A stretch of 64,000 nt of DNA from Bacillus sp. HMF5848 (GTDB lineage Bacteria; Bacillota; Bacilli; Bacillales; HMF5848): NCBI RefSeq assembly GCF_003944835.1, contig NZ_RWIV01000001.1, positions 1,465,501-1,529,500 of the forward strand. Direction: 5' to 3'. Numbering within the stretch: the first letter of the stretch is position 1; the number at the start of each line of letters is the position of its first letter. Both the position numbers and the translations under genes were made by a program. Under the pieces are notes generated by a model. The model did not search any database. It was not told the origin of the DNA and saw only the letters and a program-made list of their open reading frames with translations. Positions 27,403 through 34,894 of this stretch are shown here, in pieces.

Positions 27403-28338
27403 TTAGCGAATTGCTCCATGAGGAAGGATTGCATGTACGCCTTTACTTCCATTTACTACTTGAGTTATTCGTAAATCTACAGTGACACTTGCTAACGCTA
27501 GCGCCTCAGGCTTTGAAACAGAATGAATGTCCATTATTAATAGTGCTATTTCGTCAAGTGCGATAGCACAAGCTTCATTTAAATCTTCGTGGAAACCGAA
27601 AGTAATCCAACCAGCAGATGTATTTGCTCGTGGCATTTGAAGATTCATATTTTCATGAACAATCAACGTGAAATCAACTAAATCCATAGGGCATTCAATG
27701 GCGGTCCCTGAAACCTCCCCATCTCCTTGTGCTGCATGTCCATCTCCGATAGAAAATAGAGCTGAATCCACCGCGATAGGTAAAAATAGACTGCTTCCTC
27801 TACCTAATTCCTTACAATCTATGTTTCCGCCGCAATATCTAGGCGGTGATGTGATATGAACACCATCTTCAGCAGGTGCAACCCCCATTAAACCAATAAA
27901 AGGATTTAAACCGACATGAAATTGCTTCGTTCCGATTTGACAGGAGCCTGTCATCGTTGTCGTATTTAATTTCCAGTCAAGCCGAATGCGTTCTGAACTT
28001 GTTAGCTGGAGCTTTGTGTTTTGCCAGTTTTCTATTCCTCCAGCCCAATTTCGACCGTACCAGCCAGGAACAACGTTGTTTAGCCGTACCTCTAAAACCA
28101 TTCCTCGCTTTGCACCTTCAATAGCGATAGGTCCAATCATAGGATGCCCCGGTTTATCCTCATGTTCTCGAGATTGATAAATGATTCTTTCTTGCCCCTT
28201 TTTCTTAGAGTAGCCCCATTCAATATCCGGTGTCTGTACAAGAATACTATCACCTGACTTTACTGTTAAGATCGGGTTATAATTATTAGAAAATGTACCG
28301 TGTAGAATATCCGTATGTAATTCCAATCTGTGTATCAT
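27403..28338 (-). CDS. Acetamidase/formamidase family protein
   Basis: 311 residues from ATG 28338, after AGGAGTGG at about six bases; the longer frame to 28362 overlaps that site. FmdA/AmdA family, which hydrolyses formamide or acetamide to ammonia and acid. Seen: GPIAIEGAKRGMVLEVRLNNVVPG, RYCGGNIDCKELGRGSSLFLPI (with the family's metal-site-like Cys/Asn/Asp cluster), GDGHAAQGDGEVSGTAIECPMD and GFHEDLNEAC. The short length fits bacterial formamidase-like members rather than the 400-residue FmdA. No amide transporter is adjacent. Confidence 0.88.
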   Translation of the reverse strand: MIHRLELHTDILHGTFSNNYNPILTVKSGDSILVQTPDIEWGYSKKKGQERIIYQSREHEDKPGHPMIGPIAIEGAKRGMVLEVRLNNVVPGWYGRNWAGGIENWQNTKLQLTSSERIRLDWKLNTTTMTGSCQIGTKQFHVGLNPFIGLMGVAPAEDGVHITSPPRYCGGNIDCKELGRGSSLFLPIAVDSALFSIGDGHAAQGDGEVSGTAIECPMDLVDFTLIVHENMNLQMPRANTSAGWITFGFHEDLNEACAIALDEIALLIMDIHSVSKPEALALASVTVDLRITQVVNGSKGVHAILPHGAIR

Positions 28339-28446
28339 ATTACCCACTCCTACTTGTCTCATATTATATAAGTATAAGGTGAATTATTAACATAGACAAT
28401 TTAAGAATGCGAAATTTTCTATATTTTATCAAGTGAGGTTAAGAGA

Positions 28447-28623
28447 ATGAGGGACTTTCATTGTTGTGCAACATGCAAGCATTTTAAAACTGAAAAAAAC
28501 ACAACGGGTTTAAGGTACAAGTGTACACGTCTAGGTTACGAAACAAAGCCGTCATATCGATTTTCATGCTGGAATCCTAAGGATATAGTAAGAGGATTAA
28601 TGGAAAAAGAAACTAAGGATTAG
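28447..28623 (+). CDS. Cys-rich small conserved protein
   Basis: A 58-residue frame with GAGGTTAAGAGA before the ATG. It contains HCCATCKHF at residues 5-13, then KCTRLGY at about 25-31 and SCWNP at about 40-44. This CCxxC/C/C spacing suggests metal binding. I recall similar short proteins in Bacillus genomes, without assigned function. It stands alone between divergent/convergent neighbours and ends about 50 bases before a terminator. Function unknown. Confidence 0.65.
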   Translation: MRDFHCCATCKHFKTEKNTTGLRYKCTRLGYETKPSYRFSCWNPKDIVRGLMEKETKD

Positions 28624-28676
28624 AAAAGAACACTGTCTCATCAGTAATTTATGACGAATTCAAGTTATCAAAATAG

Positions 28677-28700
28677 AAAAGCTCTCAATGATGAGAGCTT
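28677..28700 (-). terminator. Terminator for the DUF1292 gene
   Basis: On the minus strand, AAGCTCTCA and TGAGAGCTT pair around a short loop, followed by TTCTATTTT. Confidence 0.65.
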
Positions 28701-28705
28701 ATCGG

Positions 28706-28996
28706 TTATCCGGAATATGTTTCGTTGTCTAACTCTTCTTGATAAGAGATAAACCTTGATTCAATTTCATTCCATTCATCTTCTGATTCGAGTTCATCAT
28801 AAATAATTGTACCTTCAGAATCCTCAGTATAACGAAATGCTGTAATCATGATATCCTCTGAAGCATTTTCTAAGTCTTCAAGCAGTGCTACTACGATATA
28901 TTTATTATTATTCATCTCGGTAGTAAATACAACTTCAAAGGTTTCTTCATTGCCTTCTTCACCAATTAAAAGCTCATCACCAATTTCAACAGACAT
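28706..28996 (-). CDS. DUF1292 family protein (YrzB-like)
   Basis: 96 acidic residues: VEIGDELLIGEEGNEETFEVVF followed by NNNKYIVVALLEDLENASEDIMITAFRYTEDSEG is the DUF1292 signature. Cytoplasmic, no known reaction. In Bacillus the family sits in conserved regions but its function is not established. The ATG is preceded by GGGGAG. It is a single gene here. Confidence 0.85.
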   Translation of the reverse strand: MSVEIGDELLIGEEGNEETFEVVFTTEMNNNKYIVVALLEDLENASEDIMITAFRYTEDSEGTIIYDELESEDEWNEIESRFISYQEELDNETYSG

Positions 28997-29091
28997 TTAT
29001 TTCTCCCCTGTCATTGTGTAGTCATTACTATTCTTCTCATGATTTGGTAGATTATTCTTCGAAATGACTTGAGAGACGACAATACGTCTAA

Positions 29092-29571
29092 TTATTTTTT
29101 TATAGCGTCAGCGAAACGTTCAATGTTTGCATCATAAATCTTACCAGTGCTAGATTTAATACCTGCAACTGTACGGATAATTAATTTTTCAAGGAAGTTT
29201 AATTGTTTGAAGTCATATTGATACCCAAAAATTTCTTTCGATACCGCATGCTCATAGAGTTCTTTAGGGAAGGAGTCCACTAACTCTTGCTGTAGAATAT
29301 TTTCGTCTTTATGGCCTGCACAAATAAATAATCCAACCTTTTTGTTTAAAAGCTGTGGAAGGTAATTATTAGCTAAGTCAGTAACCTCTTGTTGAATCTT
29401 TCCGAAGTAAATGGAACCACCGATTATTACGTTTTCAAAATCATCTAGAGAGGGAATCGGGTCAATTAGTATGTTTACAAGGTATACATTATCCCCAATT
29501 TTATCACGTAATAGTTGAGCACTGTGCTTAGTTGTACCATGTTTTGTAGCATATAAAATAATAGTATTCAT
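29092..29571 (-). CDS. Flavodoxin-domain protein (HemG-like)
   Basis: 159 residues. The N-terminal IILYATKHGTTKHSAQLLR is the FMN phosphate-binding loop of flavodoxins, and VIIGGSIYFGKIQQEV and LFICAGHK are further flavin contacts of the menaquinone-dependent protoporphyrinogen oxidase (HemG)-like group. Likely a cytoplasmic redox protein. A role in heme synthesis is not supported by neighbours. The ATG is preceded by CAGGAGG. Upstream are 290 AT-rich bases that also hold the promoter of the LacI-type regulator. Confidence 0.82.
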   Translation of the reverse strand: MNTIILYATKHGTTKHSAQLLRDKIGDNVYLVNILIDPIPSLDDFENVIIGGSIYFGKIQQEVTDLANNYLPQLLNKKVGLFICAGHKDENILQQELVDSFPKELYEHAVSKEIFGYQYDFKQLNFLEKLIIRTVAGIKSSTGKIYDANIERFADAIKK

Positions 29572-29833
29572 AACTTTGCCTCCTGTCTGCGCTTGCAGAT
29601 AGATTATTTGTAGAAATGTATTACTAAACCGACCTTACTCATCAATCGTATAGTATCATTTTTAACGAATGAAAATGAATATTTTGGGATTTTTTCACAA
29701 AATCTACAGAATTATAACTTTGTACGATATTTGCTACCTATTTCTTCATGTCTAATAAATAATGTTAATTTTGCAAACTATGTGTCTAAAACTAAACAAA
29801 ACTAGAATTTTTAAAAAAATATTAAATTATGTA

Positions 29834-29883
29834 TTGAAAACCCTTACATATGTCGCTATAATGAAAATGTGAAAACGATATCA
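29834..29883 (+). promoter_or_regulatory. Promoter of the LacI-type regulator with perfect cre-like site
   Basis: TTGAAA (29834-29839), 17 bases, TATAAT (29857-29862). TGAAAACGATATCA (29870-29883) matches TGWAANCGNTNWCA at all 14 positions and sits about where transcription starts. Either CcpA or the encoded LacI-family protein may bind. Position over the start favours repression. Confidence 0.75.
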
Positions 29884-29931
29884 TATCGAAATTCATTAGG
29901 GGGTGTTAGGACTTTAGATGAGGAGGAATAC

Positions 29932-30945
29932 ATGATGCCTACTATAGCAGATGTTGCAAAGCTTGCGGGACTTTCACGCACAACGGTATCACGTGTCATT
30001 AACAATCATCCATATGTCACAGAGGAAAAGAGAAAGTTAGTTCAGATGGCAATGAAGGAGTTAGGATATGTCCCTAATTCTTCTGCAAGAAGTCTAAGGA
30101 GTCAACGAACGAAGACAATTGCTGTTCTTATTCCGAGGATTATGAATCCTTTCTTCAGTTCTCTAATAGAAGCGATGGAAATGGAAGCTACCGATAGAGG
30201 TTACCAGCTCATTGTTTGTCAAACACATTATAGTCCACAACGAGAGTTAAACTATATGAAACTCTTACAGACGAAGCAAGTTGATGGTGTTATATTAGCT
30301 TCCATTCAAAATGAATGGGATATGTTAAAACCATTTCTTGAATATGGACCTGTTGTAATGTGTAATGAGTTCGAAGAAAACGTAAATGTACCGGTAGTAA
30401 AGTTAAACCAGCTTCAGGGTGGTTACATACTTACTAAATACCTATTACAGCAAGGTCATAGAAAAATAGCTTATTGTTGTGGTGGATATCGAAGTAACGT
30501 GGCCCGTTATCGTGAGAAAGGGTTTCGCAAAGCATTAAGTGAATACGGAATTAGCTTTGATGAAACACTCGCTTTTCGTAACGCTTATAACATTGAAGAT
30601 GGTAGGACAGTATTTCGCGAAATTGCTTCAATGTCATCTAAACCGTCAGCCGTGTTTTCTGGTGGTGACGAAGTAGCTGCAGGTATTATTTCGGAAGCAA
30701 AGCGTCAAGGATGGCGTATTCCAGAGGATTTAGCTGTTGCAGGCTTTGATAACCAAGAGATTTCAAAAATTATAGAACCTACTATTACAACCGTGCATCA
30801 ACCAGTAGAGTTAATTGGGACAACAGCAGTTAATATGTTAATAAAGCAAATTCATTCTCCCGTGCATACTGTTGATAACAGAGAGTTTCCGTTAGAGTTG
30901 ATCGAAAGAGAATCAACGAGAGGAAATGCCGTAATTAGAGTGTAA
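29932..30945 (+). CDS. LacI-family transcriptional regulator of the alpha-glucoside operon
   Basis: 337 residues from ATG 29932 after AGGAGGA; the frame open from 29869 begins inside the promoter transcript and is less likely. The LacI HTH is at residues 3-25, TIADVAKLAGLSRTTVSRVI, followed by the hinge helix NSSARSLRSQRT and a periplasmic-binding-like effector domain (TIAVLIPRIMNPFFSSLIEAMEMEA through VAGFDNQEISKIIEPTITTVHQP). It directly precedes a sugar ABC transporter and alpha-glucosidase, so it most likely represses them until an alpha-glucoside is present. Cre-like and operator-like sites flank it. Confidence 0.9.
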   Translation: MMPTIADVAKLAGLSRTTVSRVINNHPYVTEEKRKLVQMAMKELGYVPNSSARSLRSQRTKTIAVLIPRIMNPFFSSLIEAMEMEATDRGYQLIVCQTHYSPQRELNYMKLLQTKQVDGVILASIQNEWDMLKPFLEYGPVVMCNEFEENVNVPVVKLNQLQGGYILTKYLLQQGHRKIAYCCGGYRSNVARYREKGFRKALSEYGISFDETLAFRNAYNIEDGRTVFREIASMSSKPSAVFSGGDEVAAGIISEAKRQGWRIPEDLAVAGFDNQEISKIIEPTITTVHQPVELIGTTAVNMLIKQIHSPVHTVDNREFPLELIERESTRGNAVIRV

Positions 30946-30962
30946 TTTACTTACTTATGAAT

Positions 30963-31103
30963 TTTATGAAATCGAATTCATAAAAAACCATAACTTTCCA
31001 AAGGTAATGTCTTTGTAAAAGTAAAAATGTGAAATCGAATCCAGAAAATCTAGAATATCAAAAAAAAAGAGAGAACCCTATGAACTATATGAAATCGAAT
31101 TCA
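30963..31103 (+). promoter_or_regulatory. Three spaced operator-like repeats before the sugar ABC operon
   Basis: TGAAATCGAATTCA at 30967-30980 (inside the 22-base palindrome TTTATGAA-ATCGAA-TTCATAAA, 30963-30984), TGAAATCGAATCCA at 31030-31043 and TGAAATCGAATTCA at 31090-31103. Start-to-start spacing is 63 and 60 bases, about six helical turns, which suits DNA looping. The central CG is typical of LacI-family operators. Confidence 0.7.
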
Positions 31104-31177
31104 GAAGTATGAACTACTTCCAGAGTCGAGACAATAAATATCGATTCTGACAACCAACATTAGGAGGCAGAAAGATT

Positions 31178-32518
31178 ATGAAAAAATTTAGCCAGTTGTT
31201 TGCTGTTCTATTTGCACTAATGCTAGTTTTAGCTGCTTGTGGTGGTAACAATGATACTACAGATGAAGGCGCTACAACAGATAATGAAACAACTCAAGAA
31301 ACAACTGATAACACAGATACAGCGACTACAGACGAAGGTACTGATGAAAAAGTTAAAATCGTTTACGCTCGTGGTCAAGATTCAACAAAAGCTACTGATG
31401 AAATCATTAAAGCTTTTGAAGCGAAATTCCCTAACATTGACGTAGAACTACGTGAAATGCCATCTGACACTGGCCAATCTCATGATGCTTACGTAACAAT
31501 GTTTAATGCTGGTTCAAGTGAAATCGACGTATTTGATCTTGACGTTATCTGGCCAGCTGAATTTGCACAAGCAGGTTATGCTTTAGAACTGGATCGTTTC
31601 ATTGAGAGAGACGGTCTAGATTTAAACAAATACAACCAAGGTGCATTATCAGCTGCTACATTCAATGGTAAGCAATGGGCTTTACCTAAATTTATCGACA
31701 CTGGTTTACTATTCTACCGTAAAGATATCGTAACGGAAGTACCAAAAACTTGGGATGAGCTAATTGCTGCAGCTAAAGAAAATAAAGGTGCAGAAGGAAC
31801 TCAATTTGGTTACTTAATGCAAGCTAAGCAATACGAAGGTCTTGTTTGTAACGCAGTTGAATTTATCGCTGCTTATGGTGGGGAAATTATTGATGCTAAC
31901 GGAGATGTAGCAATCAATAGCCCAGAAACAATTAAAGGTCTTGAAACATTAGTTGAAATTGCAACATCTGATTTCGTACCAAGTAACGTAACAACATTTG
32001 CAGAGCCTGAGTCGCATACTTCATTCATTGAAGGTCAATCAGTATTCATCCGTAACTGGCCATACCAATGGAATCTAGCTAATGACGAAGAGCAATCTAA
32101 TATTGTTGGTAAAATCGGTGTAGCTCCACTTCCTGCTGGTGACGCTGGTTCAGGTGCTGCTCTTGGTGGATGGATGTCAGGTATTAACAAGTTCTCTGAA
32201 AACAAAGAAGCTGCTTGGGAATTCTTAAAGTTCATGACTGGTACAGAAGGTCAAAAGATCTCTGCTATTCATGGTGGTTTAGCTCCAACTTTACCAGAAT
32301 TATTTAACGATGAAGAAGTTTTAGCTGCAAACCCATTCTTCGCTGAAGAAGGATTTGTAAACGGTTTAAATGCTGCTGTTTCTCGTCCATTAGCTCCAAA
32401 CTACCCAGAAGTTTCTGAAATACTACAAATCAACATCTCTAAAGCAATTGCTGGAGAAGTTTCTGTAGCTGACGCTGTTGCAACTATGGAGCAAGAAATT
32501 AAATCAGTTCTTCAATAA
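31178..32518 (+). CDS. Sugar ABC transporter substrate-binding lipoprotein
   Basis: 446 residues. The N terminus MKKFSQLF...LVLAAC is a lipoprotein signal with Cys21 as the acylation site, followed by a Thr/Asp/Glu-rich linker (about residues 25-58) that tethers the domain to the membrane. The mature part is a MalE/extracellular-solute-binding type 1 protein: VKIVYARGQDSTKATDEIIKAFEAKFPNIDV and WALPKFIDTGLLFYRKDIV. It binds the alpha-glucoside (trehalose, maltose or isomaltose type) for the two permeases. GGAGG precedes the ATG. An RNA hairpin follows, before malF-type permease. Confidence 0.92.
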   Translation: MKKFSQLFAVLFALMLVLAACGGNNDTTDEGATTDNETTQETTDNTDTATTDEGTDEKVKIVYARGQDSTKATDEIIKAFEAKFPNIDVELREMPSDTGQSHDAYVTMFNAGSSEIDVFDLDVIWPAEFAQAGYALELDRFIERDGLDLNKYNQGALSAATFNGKQWALPKFIDTGLLFYRKDIVTEVPKTWDELIAAAKENKGAEGTQFGYLMQAKQYEGLVCNAVEFIAAYGGEIIDANGDVAINSPETIKGLETLVEIATSDFVPSNVTTFAEPESHTSFIEGQSVFIRNWPYQWNLANDEEQSNIVGKIGVAPLPAGDAGSGAALGGWMSGINKFSENKEAAWEFLKFMTGTEGQKISAIHGGLAPTLPELFNDEEVLAANPFFAEEGFVNGLNAAVSRPLAPNYPEVSEILQINISKAIAGEVSVADAVATMEQEIKSVLQ

Positions 32519-32539
32519 TGATATGTAAGTGTTAAATTG

Positions 32540-32579
32540 TTAGCCTTCAGATCCTAGCTTACCGTTAGCTGAAGGCTAA
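32540..32579 (+). promoter_or_regulatory. Intercistronic hairpin after the binding protein
   Basis: TTAGCCTTCAG pairs perfectly with CTGAAGGCTAA, without a strong T-run. Such hairpins between binding-protein and permease genes commonly protect the upstream mRNA and set its higher yield. Confidence 0.65.
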
Positions 32580-32611
32580 TATCCTTTTCACGTAAAGGAG
32601 GAGTTGAAACA

Positions 32612-33931
32612 ATGGCAAAAAAATCATCAAGTTCGCTTAACCGTGCCAAGCGCCGTGAGCGAATTTTAGGATACTCACTCATTGCGCCATCGATACTACT
32701 AATTTTGGCTGTTGCAATCTGGCCTGTATTGCAGTCCTTCTACTTCAGCTTGTTTGATTACAGACTTAATGATCCAACAAAATCAGCTGTACATACAGAT
32801 TACAGTCTTGATTTAGAGAAGTACTTAAATTCGTTTCCTTTTTTAATTTCAGCTATCGATAATGAAATTAATGCGGGAACAGGGGATGCTAACACTCTAT
32901 CGGAGGTAAAAGCTGAACTAGAGGCGTTAGACTCTGAAATCCGCTCAGACGAAGAGGCTGCTGCAAAATATGAAAAGGTTAATGAAATTTTATTTAACTT
33001 TGATGTGCCTTCTGATGAGCTTCGTCTCGTTGATATAGAAGGAGATGTGGCTGACCAATTTCAAACTACATTAAATGAGGCTAAAGCTTCACTAGTAGGA
33101 ATAAAAGATAATTTAAACCAAGGAGAAAAAGTCACTGGATTAGCTAATGGTCTGTCAGAAGCGATTATTTCACCTAACTTTATTGGATTTACTCATTATA
33201 TTAACAACTTAACTGATTTACGTATGTGGAAAGCATTAGGAAACACTATGGTGTTTACCATTTCATCAGTAGCTGTTGAACTTGTATTAGGATTAGCGAT
33301 TGCTATATTAATTAATAAGTCATTCAAAGGTCGTGGCCTTGTCCGTGCTGCTATCCTAATTCCTTGGGCAATTCCAACAGCTGTATCAGCAAAAATGTGG
33401 AAGTTTCTATACGATGGCCAAAATGGGATCATTGCAAAATACTTTGCAGACCTTGGTTTAATTGATCGGATGGCTGACTTACTTACAACTCCAACAGGTG
33501 CTATGTTTTCTGTTATTTTTTCCGATGTTTGGAAAACAACACCATATATGGCTCTACTATTATTAGCTGGATTACAAACAATTCCTGGCTCTTTATACGA
33601 AGCAGCCTCTATAGATGGAGCTGGTAAGTGGAAGCAATTCATGAATGTTACGTTACCATTACTAAAATCAAGCTTACTTGTTGCGTTATTGTTCCGTACT
33701 TTGGACGCATTCCGAGTGTTTGACTTAATTTATGTATTAACTGGTGGTGGCCCAGCGAACAGTACAGAAACAATCTCTATTCTGGCGTATAAAGTCATGT
33801 TTGCCCAAACAAACTTTGGAGAAGGTTCTGCTTTAGCTGTAATTGTATTTATATGTGTCGCTATCATTTCAGTGTTCTACATTAAATTCCTAGGCGCGGA
33901 CTTAGTATCTGACAACAACTCTAAACGATAA
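32612..33931 (+). CDS. Sugar ABC transporter permease, MalF-like
   Basis: 439 residues, much longer than the usual 290-310 of such permeases. The first helix (about residues 19-43) is followed by an extracytoplasmic insert of roughly 140 residues rich in Asp, Glu and Lys (SAIDNEINAGTG...NLNQGEKVTGL), comparable in position to the P2 loop of E. coli MalF. The core helices start near residue 200. The EAA loop that contacts the ATPase is EAASIDGAGKWKQFMNVTLPLL near residue 330. SD AAAGGAGGAG precedes the ATG. It pairs with the permease encoded 12 bases downstream. Confidence 0.9.
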   Translation: MAKKSSSSLNRAKRRERILGYSLIAPSILLILAVAIWPVLQSFYFSLFDYRLNDPTKSAVHTDYSLDLEKYLNSFPFLISAIDNEINAGTGDANTLSEVKAELEALDSEIRSDEEAAAKYEKVNEILFNFDVPSDELRLVDIEGDVADQFQTTLNEAKASLVGIKDNLNQGEKVTGLANGLSEAIISPNFIGFTHYINNLTDLRMWKALGNTMVFTISSVAVELVLGLAIAILINKSFKGRGLVRAAILIPWAIPTAVSAKMWKFLYDGQNGIIAKYFADLGLIDRMADLLTTPTGAMFSVIFSDVWKTTPYMALLLLAGLQTIPGSLYEAASIDGAGKWKQFMNVTLPLLKSSLLVALLFRTLDAFRVFDLIYVLTGGGPANSTETISILAYKVMFAQTNFGEGSALAVIVFICVAIISVFYIKFLGADLVSDNNSKR

Positions 33932-33943
33932 GGAGGGCTGGTC

Positions 33944-34771
33944 ATGCAGAAGAAAGCAGGTCCTTTGTTTTATGTATTTTTATTCGTGTTTATATTTCTA
34001 GTCATGTTCCCATTCCTTTGGATTTTATTAGCATCAATTAAGCCACTTTCAGAGCTTTTTGGTGGTGAGGCATTTAGTTGGTTCACATCAAACCCAACAT
34101 TACAGAGCTATGTGTCTGTATTTGCTAATTATCCATTCTTAACATATTTGTGGAACAGTACAGTTATCGCAACAATTACAACAATCTACACTGTATTTGT
34201 CGCTGCCTTTGCAGCTTATGCGATTGCGCGATTAGATTTCAAAGGGAAAGCATTGATTTTAGGTCTAGTATTATCAGTATCAATGTTTCCACAAATTGCA
34301 ACTATTTCGCCAATTTACATCTTGATTAAAAACTTAGGATTAACCAATACGTATTTAGGGTTGATTATCCCGTATACAACATTTGCATTACCATTATCAA
34401 TCTGGTTACTTGTTACGTTCTTTAGAAAAATCCCGTTTGATTTAGAAGAAGCAGCAAAGATTGACGGTGCTTCGATCATGCAAACGTATTTTAAAGTAAT
34501 TTTACCGTTAGCTGTCCCAGGTATTTTCACAACTTCAATTCTTGTTTTCATCGCTGCCTGGAATGAATTCTTATTTGCTTTAACAATTAACACGGCCGAG
34601 ATGGCCAAAACTGTGCCAGTAGGTATAGGGTTATTTGAAGGGCAATACACTATTCCATGGGGAGAGATTACAGCTGCAACAGTTGTGGTAACAGTACCGT
34701 TAGTTATCATGGTTCTACTATTCCAACGTAGAATAGTATCTGGTTTAACATCTGGTTCAGTTAAAGAGTAA
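33944..34771 (+). CDS. Sugar ABC transporter permease, MalG-like
   Basis: 275 residues with six membrane helices. EAA motif EEAAKIDGASIMQTYFKVILPLAVPG near residue 168 matches the ATPase docking loop. AAGGAGGG precedes the ATG. Heterodimerises with the MalF-like permease to form the channel. No ATP-binding subunit is encoded before or after, so an unlinked MsmX-type ATPase is expected to power it. Confidence 0.92.
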   Translation: MQKKAGPLFYVFLFVFIFLVMFPFLWILLASIKPLSELFGGEAFSWFTSNPTLQSYVSVFANYPFLTYLWNSTVIATITTIYTVFVAAFAAYAIARLDFKGKALILGLVLSVSMFPQIATISPIYILIKNLGLTNTYLGLIIPYTTFALPLSIWLLVTFFRKIPFDLEEAAKIDGASIMQTYFKVILPLAVPGIFTTSILVFIAAWNEFLFALTINTAEMAKTVPVGIGLFEGQYTIPWGEITAATVVVTVPLVIMVLLFQRRIVSGLTSGSVKE

Positions 34772-34799
34772 CAAGTTGTTGCTCTTTTTCTCCCAATAA

Positions 34800-34851
34800 T
34801 ATGGTATCGATTTCATGGGGGGTGTTTGTCATCCTTGAAATCGATACCATA
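34800..34851 (+). promoter_or_regulatory. Long inverted repeat between permease and glucosidase
   Basis: ATGGTATCGATTTCA (34801-34815) and TGAAATCGATACCAT (34836-34850) form a perfect 15-base inverted repeat with a 20-base centre. Each arm contains TGAAATCGA as in the upstream operators. It may be a pair of regulator sites, an RNA hairpin, or both, placing the glucosidase under separate control. No full T-run follows. Confidence 0.65.
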
Positions 34852-34894
34852 CTTAACATTACATATGTTTATTTAAATTAGGAGGTATAACAGT

